From Camellia lanceoleosa (lineage: Eukaryota > Streptophyta > Magnoliopsida > Ericales > Theaceae), in assembly GCA_025200525.1 (NCBI GenBank), contig CM045758.1, positions 167,674,261-167,738,260 of the forward strand: DNA of 64,000 nt, given 5' to 3'. The notes beneath the pieces were generated by a model. The model had not been told where the DNA came from. It ran no database searches and saw only the letters and a program-made list of their open reading frames with translations. Shown here piece by piece: positions 35,580 through 47,199 of this stretch (positions are counted from its first letter, which is position 1; the number at the start of each line of letters is the position of its first letter). A program made the translations under genes and the position numbers.

Positions 35580-35644
35580 ATAAAATTAAGATGATTAGTT
35601 AATAATTAGAGAAGATAAGAGAGAGTTATCTTAAATATTCTAAT

Positions 35645-35746
35645 TTTTTTTTTTATTAGTAAAGAAAAATTTCATTAACAGCATGAAATTAAAGGTACAA
35701 GAAGATGACATGCATCGAGAGAGATTCGAAAAGTACAAAATACCCC
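35645..35746 (-). mobile_element. Short retroposon (LINE tail) with 18-bp target duplication
   Basis: TATCTTAAATATTCTAAT (35627-35644) and TATCTTAAATATTTTAAT (35747-35764) flank a ~100-bp insert starting with poly-T and 'attagtaaagaaaaatttcattaa', a diverged form of the LINE 3' end seen elsewhere here. It is an extreme 5' truncation. Confidence 0.85.
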
Positions 35747-35764
35747 TATCTTAAATATTTTAAT

Positions 35765-37799
35765 AGACTGCCATATCATTGAGTTTAAAAAGTAAGTTTA
35801 ATTTTTAAGCCAAAGTAGTGTCACCTTATGTCAAGGAAGAGTTTATTTTGTCTTCAAAAAAAATATGGAAATGATTTAATGACTAATATCTATGAATTTA
35901 ATATAATCAAAATTATAAATTGATTGATGAAGTACTTTAAGTCTCTATGAAAGAAATCATAAAATAGGGTTTTTTTTTTTCTTTCAAAAATTAAAAATAA
36001 TTTTGCAAACCAATTTTCTTTAGATGGAACGAATAATAATTACAACGGACAATGGGTATCAAACGTCAAATAGGTGTATAATTCTAATTTTCATCATCAT
36101 TATTATTAACTATTCTGTTATTGTTTCTAGCGGCGCAAGTTTGATTTACAAAAATAATCTCTCTAATAATGGGATAAGATAACATATACCTTACCCTATT
36201 CAAACTCCATTTTAACAAGAGCGTTTCATTTATTGGACTACGATTATATTTTTGGAGAAATCATCTTATTTATCTATTGAGTGAGTTTCTTACAAAATAA
36301 AATGAAAGAAAAAGAGAGAAAAACGCAAATCCAAGGTAATTGACAGAGAAGGAAGCATGTAAGAAAAGACAAAGAATCTTTTGGGGAGGCCATGCAAACC
36401 AAATCAAACCAATACCACCTTGCTCAAACAATACGCAACCACCTTGAAAATTTAATGTAATTTTCCTGTTTTTGAGTGACATTTAATTTTTACATCAAAT
36501 GAACACGTGTGTTTCACTTCTGCAGCCAAATGTGAGGCATGTAAAATTGTAATATGAAAGTATTGGGCAAAGTCAACTTTGGTGATGCTGGTTGGTTTTC
36601 TCTGTATAATCTCCTCCTGGAAGATCTCTACCTTTGTCCTGTTGGGCAAGAAAATTTTAACGCTTATCATTTCTTACAGCCTAAGTAAAGAATTTTAGAG
36701 TTTGCAAGAGCAAACATTAGAAGGGTATACATGGACATGAAATTAATGAACATATTCATCTTGAGGTGATTTATGTGTTAAGTTTTTAGATAGGTGTACC
36801 ATATTTCAAACTCGCACAGAATACTTAATAACGAATTATCTATTAAAAAAAAGCATATAACGGAATAATTTGACATTATATATGAACGCATTAAAGCCTG
36901 ATTCGTATCATTATGCCAAGTGTTTTGTTATAGCCAAACTTACTGCTAGCCTATCTGCTAGAGCTGAGCTTCGACAATCTTTTGGCCGCATTATTCCATC
37001 ACTCAGAGATTCAAATCAACAAGGGTTTGCATGAGCAAAGATGAAATGGGATGTTTTTTAGGTTTAGAAGAGTGAAACCTATAACCCTACATGTGATGTA
37101 ATTGTAATTAATAAAGAAAATAAATTATTTAGCTTCACTCCATTTTATTTATTTATTTATTATGATAAGTGAAAGACAGTTTTATTGATGTAAGACAAGT
37201 TAATACCATCTTTAAACTGATGACATAGTTAAAATAGAAGTACACTAAATTTACATCAATAAAAGGAGGCCAAGGAAGAGAGCATCCGAGGCACACATCA
37301 AAAACACAAACTGCCGACGAGAGATCAACGACTCTACCCGTCTTAACAACCACATTTCCAACCTTCACTTTCCACATTTGACACGAAGTGGAATGTTATG
37401 TGATTAGAAATTCTCTATCGTCTTTTTTGTTGTGCCAAATCATTTGTGTATTATGAGATGAGTTTTTTTAGTTTAATTGTATATATTGTAGAGAGACAAA
37501 ATTTGGGACAAAAAGAACGGAGAGAAAGGTACATGTGATTCTTGACCTTATAACGAAGTACATATTGCAATATATATTACATGAAATAATCTATTATGTT
37601 GACAATGAGATGCACACTACTTAATGGTGGAAAAAAAAAAAGGAAAAGTGAAAAAAAATCTACTTCATTAACTTTTCTTTTCCTTTTTCTTTACCTCTAT
37701 AAACCTTTTCACAAATTTAAGACAGTAGATATGCACTTTTGTATTGACAAATTAAATACAATGTATTAAGAGTAATAGAAAAGTATAGAAAAAAGAAAA
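35765..37799. other. Noncoding DNA between MYB-A promoter and the RTE LINE
   Basis: AT-rich. Around 37165-37380, 'cagttttattgatgtaaga' suggests another degraded minus-strand LINE 3' end without a clear duplication. No gene seen. Confidence 0.45.
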
Positions 37800-39265
37800 G
37801 AGATATTCATATAGTATTTATCGATCTTGCAAAAATATATGATAGAGTACCCCGAGATATAATATGATAGGTGTTAGAGAAGAAAGAGGTAACAAAAGGT
37901 TACATTGATATAATTAAGGACATGTATGAAGAGGTGGTGACCACTCGCCTGCTGAAGAGACAAATGAATTTCTTATCACTGTAGGGTTACACCAAGGATC
38001 TACCTTAAGTCCTTATCTTTTCACTTTAGTTATAGATGAGTTGATGATAAATATTCAGGATGACGTGTTATGGTGTATGCTTTTTGTAGACAATATCGTG
38101 CTAGTGGATGAGACTAGAGAAAGATTTAACACAAAGTTAGAGATTTAGAGAAAAGTTCTTGAATCTAAAGGATTCCGGATAAGCAGAACTAAGATAGAAT
38201 ACATAGAGTGTAAATTTTTTTTGAATGACAAGTGTAAATTTAGTAACAGTAACAATGAAAGTAGAGGAAAAGTGAAGATTGAAAGCCAAGAACTACTTAA
38301 GAGTGAACATTTTTATTATTTATGGTTGATTATCATAACAGTGAAGGAGATTGATGCGGATGTAGCCTATAGAATTAAGGCGGGATGGTGTAAGTATAGA
38401 AGTACGTCTAGGGTACTATGCGATAAACGAATACCCACTAAACTAAAAGGTAAGTGCTATAGAGCGCCTATTAAACCAGTGATGTTGTATGAGATGAAGT
38501 GTTGGGCAACCAAGAAATAACATGTAGATAAGATGAGTGTGGCTGAGATGAGAAAATTAAGGTGGATGTGTGGCAAGACTAGACAAGACAGACTTAGAAA
38601 TGAGTGTATTCGGGAAATGGATAGGAGAAGTACCGATAGAAAATAAGTTGAGAGAGAATCGATTAAGTGGTTTGGTCATATTCAACGGAGACCAAATGAG
38701 GCAGTAGTGAAGAGATACGATATTGTTAATGACCTATGTTAATGACCTTCTGTCATTGACCATCTAACATCCAAAGGGTCTCATCCGCTTCTCGCTTTGA
38801 CCGATTTGGAGTGTTTTGTTCTGTTTTTTTCTGTTTGTTCTGTTTTTGTTCCGCTCTGTTTGTTGGTTTCTCACTAACTTGGAGCCTTGAGTGTGTGCTA
38901 GCAGATGATTTGGTGTGCATCTTGGCGCCAACCTAGTTGGGATCAATTTGTTTCACTGTGATGCTTTTTGCACCCTCTTCTTTATTGATGTAAGTATCAT
39001 ACTTGTTATGTTTTCCATCAATAAAGCTTCTCTTTTGCCGATCAAAAGAAGAAGAAGAAGAGATACGATACTGTAATGGTAGATGAGAGTGTTAGGGGAC
39101 GCGGTAGGTCTAGATTAACATTGGCTAGCGTTGTAAATAGAGATATAGATTTTCTTAATTTGACTAATGAAATGGCCTTTGATAGGATTGCGTGGAGAAT
39201 AAGAATTCATATAGCCGACTCCATTTGATGTGAGTTAAGGTTTGGTTTGGTTTGGTTTTGGTATC
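37800..39265 (+). mobile_element. Dead RTE-type LINE (reverse transcriptase part), interrupted
   Basis: Fragments in the + direction read as an RTE-like non-LTR reverse transcriptase: VFIDLAKIYDRVPRDII, then GLHQGSTLSPYLFTLVIDEL, CMLFVDNIVLVDE and KGFRISRTKIEYIECKF. Further on come ADVAYRIKAGWCKYR, RIPTKLKGKCYRAPIKPVML and SIKWFGHIQRRP; beyond the insertion the ...RIRIHIADS tail is seen as RIRIHIADSI. The palm motif F/Y-A-D-D appears as FVDN, losing the second catalytic Asp. Stops (e.g. after KYDII and in LEI-stop) and frame breaks are frequent. The T/G-rich tail 'ggtttggtttggttttgg' ends it. A second LINE end is inserted at 38727-39057. Confidence 0.85.
38727..39057 (+). mobile_element. LINE 3' end nested in the RTE element, 17-bp target duplication
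   Basis: AAGAGATACGATATTGT (38710-38726) and AAGAGATACGATACTGT (39058-39074) flank it with one mismatch. Joining the flanks restores the RTE reading order. The insert ends TTTTGCCGATCAAAAG then (GAA)n, the same 3' end as the minus-strand LINE copies, here on the + strand. It includes 'ttggtttctcactaacttgg', matching 'ttggtgagaaaccaac' in the others. Confidence 0.88.
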
Positions 39266-39561
39266 AAGAGTAAATTAGGCTTCGAATTCAGAACCTTAAA
39301 CAATAAAAATTAATGATTCGTATAGCTGATATTACTTGATTAGAAACCAAGACTTAATTTGTTTTGGTTAAATTTATTGAGGCTTACGTTTCCTTCCTAA
39401 TAGCAATGGTTGGTCATCCAAAAGTAGTCTTAGAAAAAAACAATGCTAAATTAACACACATTAATATATATTCTAAATTAGTACACATTAATGTACCTAA
39501 CCTTTGACATAATGCATAAAGTGGTGGCCTCAAGACTTCTCAAAACTTTAAAATTATTAGG

Positions 39562-42458
39562 TTAAGTCTTAACTATTGAACGAATAGTTATTTCTTTAGT
39601 CGTAGCACTTCCATAAAACTTAACTTCAAGTCTCCAACAATATCCAATTTTCACACAGTCTATAATGATTCGATTCAACATTTTTGCAGTAGAAAATGAA
39701 CACCACTTAAAACACAAAATGCAGTATATGTAAAAAAACACACTGAATTTGCATATTGTTACTTCACGCTTATGAGCTCGTATGGATGAAATGGGATTTG
39801 GGTAGATGATGGTCGAGGTGGAAGCGTCACGATCACCGGCTTTAACGAACGGAAGACAAAGCCATGGTTGAATTGGCATTTTGTGGGCAACATTAGATTT
39901 CTGGAGGCAGATGTAATACTTTTGGGCATGGCTAGCAACTTGGGTCGGGTTCCTAGTCTGTACACAATGTCTGGAAATACTCCTCCAGTCACCCTTGCCG
40001 AACCTTGCCAATCCAATTAGAAAGTTCCTGTTTAGATTGAGGAAAATCAAATCATAGAAAGAATAAAGAAAGCTCATAATCATATATAAGAATAACATAT
40101 TAATTATTGCAAAATAAACTAAATTCAAGTGTACTAAAGAAATAAATGAAATGTAATAAGGGCCAAGCTTCTGCTTACGGGTCAAGCTTTTGCTTTTGGC
40201 CCGTGGAGGCTTATCACAAGTTAGATTTCGATAATTCGAATCGTTTAATGTGTAGAACTTACGTAACCTAGTTGGTTATCATGCTTTTCTTAAGGCTTAG
40301 TGTCAAGGAGGTCATGGGTTCAATTTCCCTTAGAGAGATTGAATTAAGAGAGTGGAAGCACTTATGTGTTTTGTCAATGATGGAAAGATTTTCTCTCATA
40401 GGTGCTAACTTAACAACTAACAACTAACATTTGCCGATAAAAAAAAAAAAAAAAAAGAATATCGAGAGTCACTTGATCAAATCATATTTCTGTCAATGAT
40501 AAATTTGATTTTTAAAAAAAAATTATTGACAGAAATTTGATCTGATTAATTAACTATCGATATTCAATTAACGTGATTTTTTATAAAAATAAAATATTAT
40601 TTTATATATTAAATAATTTAAATTATCAAAGATTTGTGATGTGACAAACCCAAACAACCACTGGACCGTAGAGAATCTGATTGAATGTAATAATACAATA
40701 TATTATTAGGTTCACAAAAAATTTAATGGAATAGGAATTTTTCTTAGAGAGTGATGTGACAAGGGTGGACCCACGTCTTTCTGAATCCGGATCCTCGGCG
40801 ACCCTTCTCGGCGGCCCTTTCCTGCAACTCCCAAAACGACGTCGTTTTGGGGGCAAATTTTCAAAAAAAAAAAAAACACGCAGAGAAAGAGAGAGAAAGG
40901 AGAGGAAGAGGGAGGAGGAAGGAGGCTGCGAGCTCGCCGTCGCAGCTCGTCGCCTCGCCGCCCGCCGTCGCAGCTTCCCGATAGTTCTCCGCCGTCGCTC
41001 GTCGCAGCAGCTCCGACCGCCGTCTAGCCTCGCCTCCGCCTCCTCCTCCCCCTGTGATTATGGCTCCCTCCAGTCCGGTCCTTTCCTTCCTCCTCCTCCT
41101 CCTCCTCCCTCCTTCCTCCTCCTTCCTCCCTCTTCCTCTGCGTTTTTTTTTTTGAAAATTTGCCCCCAAAACGACGTCGTTTTGGGGTCAGTAGGAAGGG
41201 TCACCGAGAACTGCCCGCGCTTTTCTATCCCCCACATCTTTCAATTCCGAAGTTTTTAAACTTTTTTTTGTCCTTTTGTTTGTTTGTTTTTGTAATAATA
41301 GCTAGCAGGAGGACTTTTTCCTAATCAATCAATGAAGCAAAGGTTAGGACTTGCATATCAAGTTTTGGTTAAATCTATTCATTTAAAGTTCAGGAAATTA
41401 TCAATTAAAGTAAAAAATCACTCAAAAATTTATTTTTAAAAAACGCTCAAACTCCTCCGCAGTGAGTAAAAATAGCAATTTTTTCTTTCTTTCGAAAGAA
41501 AAACAAAAAATGACAATCATTATCGATTTACTTCCGCATAAAAATAAAGGCATGATTTATATTGTACTGAAATTTTACTCTTTCTTATCTCCTGTTTCTT
41601 ACATAATTTTTCTCTAAGAATAGAATAGGTGTTAATTAACAGGCTCATGGAAATTTTTTAGAAGTTTATCAATCGGCAAAGTAATGCTACATATCTAGAA
41701 TTTCTATTTAAAATTTAATGAGAAAAATTGATTTGTGCTTTAGATTCATTAGAAATGTACCACCATAAAAAATTGAATTTGGATACATTACTTTTCTAGA
41801 TACATAACTTTATGCATTCATAAATTATGAAAAAAATAAAATTTTGAATTATGAACTCTAGCTATTAATTTTATTAGCTATTATATTAAAATCATAGATG
41901 GCCCTTGTTACAGAATGCATAGGTCATTTCATTGCATTAAACCTGATTTCATGGAATAAGATGCAAATTTAAATTTTAATGCCAAGGGCATTCAAGTCCA
42001 GACCAAATCAAATTGTGAAATTAAAAAAACAAAACAAATGACATATAAATGGCAAAATATATGAAGGTTGGAGAAACAAACCCATGTTCTTCCTTAGTCC
42101 AAGGACCGCCTTTCCTCATTTGTTGATAATTAAAGTTGTTTTGCACTGTAGGGGTTGATCCATTCCCATCATTCTTAATTATTTCATAATCAGGTAATGG
42201 AACAAAACCTGATTCAATCATCTCAACATCTTTAACTAGTGATTCGTAGTGCTCTTTGATTTGATCAACTGTTTTTCCGGGAATCCTGGAAGCAATCTTC
42301 TCAAATAAGTCTATAGAATTAAGGTCGAACTCAACAAGAGTGTTCTCAAACAACTTGTTCTCTTCAAAAGTCCACTCGGTATGCATTGGTGGAGGTGGCG
42401 AAGAGATAAAGAACCATGATGGTTCATCAAGGTTGTTGCAAAGATGTGGTATCTCCAT
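39562..42458 (-). CDS. DIVARICATA-like two-MYB transcription factor (MYB-B), C-terminus uncertain
   Basis: Complement of 42082-42458 joined to 39562-40027: 843 bp, 280 residues if the last frame is used to its stop. It starts [19 protein letters not shown] repeat 1 is [20 protein letters not shown] ... [20 protein letters not shown]. Repeat 2 is split at the same position as in [14 protein letters not shown] | [20 protein letters not shown], then [17 protein letters not shown]. Donor ATGG|GTTTGT, acceptor AACAG|GAAC. The SHAQKYY signature differs from SHAQKYF. After about residue 225 (..[12 protein letters not shown]) the frame turns hydrophobic and intron-like, and the RRRPSIHDI segment of MYB-A is missing, so the true end may be an unseen exon or the gene may be decaying. 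The earlier in-frame codon upstream is TTG, so the ATG at 42458 is used. The 2.05-kb intron holds a GC-rich foldback. Confidence 0.82.
40790..41209. mobile_element. GC-rich foldback insertion in the MYB-B intron
   Basis: Inverted arms pair over the whole length. ATCCTCGGCGACCCTTCT (left) pairs with the right end, which reads GTTCTCGGTGACCCTTCC in reverse. Inside lie CCCAAAACGACGTCGTTTTG, a self-palindrome, followed by 'ggggcaaattttcaaaa' and 'cgcagag' (about 40830-40890), with an inverted copy at 41130-41187. The centre is AG-rich on the left and CT-rich on the right, so it also pairs. Base composition differs strongly from the AT-rich surroundings. No clear target duplication. Confidence 0.75.
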
Positions 42459-42521
42459 TTTTTTGCTTATCAAAGAATTTGGAATAGAGTTAAAATGGAG
42501 TAGAATGTTGCAACAAGAAAA

Positions 42522-42532
42522 TTATATATAGA
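42522..42532 (-). promoter_or_regulatory. Probable TATA box of MYB-B
   Basis: The minus strand reads CTATATATAAT about 65-75 bp upstream of the MYB-B ATG. This gives a leader of only about 30-40 bases if used. Position and sequence fit; nothing else confirms it. Confidence 0.45.
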
Positions 42533-44054
42533 TAAATTGATGCATACACACAAACATAAATACTTTAGTTAATGGAGATTAATGGTTTCTCATATATGTG
42601 AGGAGCGGGGGTGAGATTTTGCTAGCTTGCTTAGTTGTAAGATGATAAACCTTTATCCCTAGTGGTGGTATATTAAAAATAAAATCCATTCCATACAAAG
42701 AAAACTATTGAAGTAGTTTTCTTTCTTTATTTTTCTCATTTTTTTTTTTTGTCTATGATAAACTTGCATCTTATTTCACTAATTAATGAGGTCCATGTAT
42801 TCTTGCATGGTGCATGGTAAAGGAAGGAAGACTTGCTTAGTTGTATGTATTTTTAGAATTTTTTAAAATGATTTATTATTTCTTACTCTTTTGTCCAAAA
42901 TATTATATGCTAATAATACTAAATGCATGGCTCTAAGTAAAATCTTTTTCCCGGGTAGAGATTATGTGACCATAATTTCATTTTATGCTTTATTGTCATA
43001 ACCATGATTAATTTGGAAGTTGTATCACTAGCTTTCAAGTATAACATAATGCTTATGTCACCTACCAAAAAATAACAAAATATCCTCACATTTGTTAAAT
43101 GGAAATGTTTAGAAAATTAATTTCTAACTGACAAATTCTTTTTCCCTACTAATTAACTAAATTGTGCAAGATTTATTTACTACTATTGTATTTGTGTTCG
43201 TTCAATAAAGTTTCTCAATGCATCTTCTTATACATATATTTGCTTCAAAGTATTTTTAAAAAATAATAATAATAATTAGATTCAAAACATTTAACATTGT
43301 CTTTTAAGCTCTAAATGGATGGGCATAATCCCATGAAATAATAAAGCAAATTGAAAGTAGTAAGTCATCTCACTTGCCTGAAATACGTTATTGTAGTTCC
43401 TGAAAGTAATATAATAAGTATTTTGGAAATAAAATATCATTACATGCAAAAGTACAATGCAAATTGTCAAACACAAAAGTAGGAAACATGTTTTGTCTTG
43501 TCACTCTTAATTTCGATAGAAAATCTAACTATTAGTTCTCGAAAAACAAAGAAGGAATTTTCTAAAGGAATTTGTTATCCATTTAAAATATAAAACGTGT
43601 GTTCCACATCATAATCCCAATAAATATTGGCATTTATAAGCATAAAAAGATTATTTTTGTCGTGATACATAGTTGACTTAGAGTTCGTTGAAGGAGCTGT
43701 TATGGACATTTTTTTTAGCGTGACACATTCGACAATGATTGAGTTTAGGAAAAAGACAAATGTTTAATTGAATATCACACTACTACGACAGTAGTGACGC
43801 TAAAAAAGAAAATAAAATAAAAAGGAGAACATGATAGAAAAAAATTATCTCACGTGCAAAATTTCCATTAACCAACTTATTTTACCATCCATTTTGACCA
43901 TTAAAATAAAACACGTGCTTAATTACTATATTTTGGTCACACAAAAGTTTAATTAGTGATGTTAATATACAAGCCTATATTCATGCTTTAAATTGTTGGA
44001 GAAACATATGCAATGTGAAGACTCAAAATGAAAAAAAAGAAAAAAGAAAAGGGA
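42533..44054. other. Noncoding DNA upstream of MYB-B
   Basis: AT-rich with no recognised gene or repeat end, up to the CACTA target duplication at 44055. Confidence 0.5.
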
Positions 44055-44345
44055 GCACACTGCTGAAAAAAGGAGACATGGTGACGTTTTTCTAACGACG
44101 TTTTTTTAAACGTCACTATTGTTAATATTTAACGGCGTTTTATAAACGCCGCATATTCTTTTAACCAAAACGACACCGTTTTATAATAGGAGTCGTTTAA
44201 AACGCCTCCGAATGCGGTAGCCACATGCGTCTTTTCAAACCTTATTTTGTATCTGGGCCCTCTCTCAACCCTTATACGCATACATCATTTTGAATCTGAG
44301 CCATCTCTCTCTCTCTCTCTTTTTCTCTCTCTCAACCTTCTCTAA

Positions 44346-44560
44346 GCTCCATCGAAGATTCAGATCTAACCTCTATCGAAGATTCAGATATTCGAAGCTC
44401 CATCGAAGATTCAGATCTAACCTCTATCAAAGATTCAGATCAAAACTCCATCGAAGTGATTTCGAAGCTCCATCGAAGCGATTTCGAAACTCCATCAAAG
44501 CGATTTTGAAGCTCCATCGAAGATTCAGATCTAAGCTCCATCGAAGATTCAGATAGAGAT
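44346..44560. repeat. Short tandem units 'CTCCATCGAAGATTCAGAT' in the CACTA 5' region
   Basis: About nine units, 15-30 bp apart, of CTCCATCGAAGATTCAGAT or shorter forms (CTCCATCGAAGCGATTTCGA). Preceded by a CT microsatellite at 44301-44332. Confidence 0.85.
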
Positions 44561-46281
44561 TCAGAGATTCGGTGATTTTTAGAAGCTTAGATTTGAACTT
44601 TGACCCCTCGATTACTCGCATTTCAAGCTCAAATCGGTACTCTCTCTCTCTCTACATGAAGCTACGTAAATAGAAAGTTTCATTTTCAAGATTTCATAGA
44701 AATCATCTACATGAAGCTAATATAAACATGATGGAAAATTTAGAGTTATATTTTATGCTAATCTTCTAATTTGTTGCATTTTGCTAATCTGGTGCTTCTG
44801 TATATGTGTGCTACTCTGGTGTACCTGTGCTCTGTTTTGCTGTATATGTGTTCTAGTTTGCTGTTACATTGGTATATCTGCTGTTACATTAGTGCTTCTC
44901 TAGTATAGCTGTCTTGTTAGCTGTTGTTTTTTGCTATTTTATTTTTGTGTTTGGTTGGTGAGAAAAAGTAAGAAAGTGAAAGGAAAATTGGGAATTGGGA
45001 ATTGTGTTGATTGTGATGTGTATGGAATGCTTTTTTTGATACTCTGATTGTTTGCTTCAAATTGGACTTCAGAGTTTTTTTTTTGTACAAAAATTATATC
45101 AATATAGTATTGCTTAATATGTAACGATATACATATGTGTGTATGTGTATTTATACAACCTCATATATAGTTAGAGTACAACATATTAAAATGAACATTG
45201 AAAAAAAATGAACGCGAACATTAATATTGTTTGACTTGTGCATTAAACATTCTAATAATTTTCAGATGTTAAGAGGAATAAAATCAAATAGCAGAGAGGA
45301 CTATATATCTCTTTTACACTGTTAGTTAGTTTTTGACTACTTCAATGGAATAAAAAAAAATGCCATTATATCATAACTAGGATATTTTTAAATTTAAAAT
45401 TGATTTCATGAACATAAATGACAAATAAAAAAATGGGATTAGGCAAAAGACATGTTTATCAACATGTATTGCACCGTGTATATCGATTGAAAAAAAAAAT
45501 GATATATACAAAATTAATAAGAGTTGAAACTACAGAGAAAATCACCAAATGACTACCAAATCACCAAAAGAAAACCTGCAAAATTTCCACCTTATAACTA
45601 CCAAATTTATATAACAAGAAATATAGTATATATTTTATACTCCTAAACATACTAAAAATAATTAATTTAGTTAAGTTGATTAAATTTTATCAATTTTACA
45701 ATCAAAATTAATGTTTAAAATGTCACTAGTAATTTCTATATTCTTATTTTTACATATAAAAATAATACAAATAAATAAATAAATATATAACGGTTCGGTT
45801 CAGTTTAGAGCTATAATCAAAACTTTAGAATCAGAAATCAAATTGATTTGAACAGTTCAACAATTTTCAAAATTGAAACTAGAATAAAGTTAATAAAAAT
45901 CAGACAACATCAACAATTTACTGCTAGATTTTTGAGATTGGCATGTCAAGGCAATAAAATATAATTGTTACATTGGGATTTCTTGGGTTTGAGTTTGAGC
46001 TATATGTGGTGTTTACTGCTTGGTATGTGGGGTTTGCCTATGTGATGGCTGGACGACCACTACCAAAATTGTTCTTCACCGACAAAGAAATTAATAAAAG
46101 TAAAAGGTGAGGAAGAAATAATGAAGAAAAGGATGAGAAACTTCTCAAGGGTGTCAACAAGAGAAACAAAATAAATACATAAAATATTACAAGAATGACG
46201 TCATAGTGCTTCAGACCTAAAAGCTAATTTTGCATAATTTCAGCTTTGATCTTGGTGTTTGGGTCCAATTCCTATTGTATT
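44561..46281. other. Noncoding interior of the CACTA element
   Basis: AT-rich sequence without a recognisable coding region, between the 5' repeat units and the Copia insertion. Confidence 0.5.
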
Positions 46282-46286
46282 AGTTT

Positions 46287-46606
46287 TGATGAAAAACACA
46301 GAACAAGTATATTTCATTCAACTCAGTTTCAATGCATACAGAACTATCCAGTAGTCCTTTCTATATATACAAGAAGCAGATAACTAACTCTAACTAACTA
46401 ACCACTTAACAAACTATTAATAAACTATCTAACTAATCAAGCAAGTATATTCACTATAGTCGCAAAGACAGGCGCAAAGACGATTGATACAATAAGACCT
46501 CAGCTAGCTCTTTGAACTCTGTGATCGCTTTTTGATCATCGATCTCTGAAAAATCGATTCGAGCTCAGAGTTTGTATCCTCAACTGCAGAGTTTGTATCC
46601 TCAACA
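46287..46606 (-). repeat. 3' LTR of the nested Copia element
   Basis: TG...CA ends. A short internal duplication (CAGAGTTTGTATCCTCAA twice) lies at its 46560-46606 end. A purine tract (GCAAGGAGA on the minus strand) adjoins it at 46607-46615 as the probable polypurine tract. Confidence 0.88.
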
Positions 46607-47032
46607 TCTCCTTGCAAGCGAATGGGGAAAGAGGAACACAACATGAGCTTGGTTTTAAGATACAAAAATCGAGAAACAGAGAGGGGCTTAGTGAATATGT
46701 CGGCTAGCTGATCAATGGTAGGAATGTACTGAAGAAGCAATTTCTTAGCCAGAACTTGATCACGTACGAAATGACAATCTACCTCAATGTGTTTAGAGCG
46801 TGAATGAAAAACAGGGTTGGAGGCTAAGGCAATTGCAGAAACATTATCACACCAAAGTGTAGGGAGCACAAGAGAGACAATCGATAAATCTTGAAGAAGC
46901 ATGCCAATCCAAGCTAACTCAGCTGCAGTATGAGCAAAAGACCTATATTCGGCCTCAATAGAAGATCTGGACACGGTTGGTTGCTTTTTAGCGAACCAAG
47001 AGACAAGATTATTACCCAGAAAAATGCAGTAG
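46607..47032 (-). pseudogene. Copia RNase H domain remnant
   Basis: The minus strand reads YCIFLGNNLVSWFAKKQPTV, SRSSIEAEYRSFAHTAAELA, LWCDNVSAIALASNPVFHSR, SKHIEVDCHFVRDQV and QLADIFTKPLS: the standard Copia RNase H block with its SSxEAEYR, WCDN and HIEVDxHFVR motifs. It would degrade RNA in the RNA/DNA hybrid. Upstream it joins directly to a duplicated gag segment (47033-47199) and not to the reverse transcriptase. Confidence 0.9.
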
Positions 47033-47199
47033 CCTGAAGTGGAAGAGATCTGATTGAAATTGCGTCCTCTGCCTCTGTTGTTGTTATAATAGCGACTATT
47101 ACCTCTATATGATCCTGAAGTTCGACCTCCTCTGCCTCTATAAGATGATCTGCCTCTTGAATAGGTGAAAGGAGGTGCTCGTGAAGCAGAAGTACCAGA
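47033..47199 (-). repeat. Duplicated 167-bp gag segment in the place of the reverse transcriptase
   Basis: Nearly identical (two mismatches seen) to 49172-49338, which lies in gag just before the zinc knuckle and encodes an Arg/Gly/Tyr-rich stretch (YSRGRSSYRGRGGRTSGSYR). Here the same stretch links the integrase tail to RNase H (…ISSTSG|YCIFLGNN). Confidence 0.92.

Noticed and set aside
40756..41259. 167-codon + strand frame and 102-codon minus-strand frame
   Set aside because: Both read through the GC-rich foldback (poly-Arg/Glu/Pro/Ser); composition is explained by inverted AG/CT-rich arms.
42459..42473. Longer N-terminus for MYB-B
   Set aside because: The upstream codon is TTG; the first ATG is at 42458.
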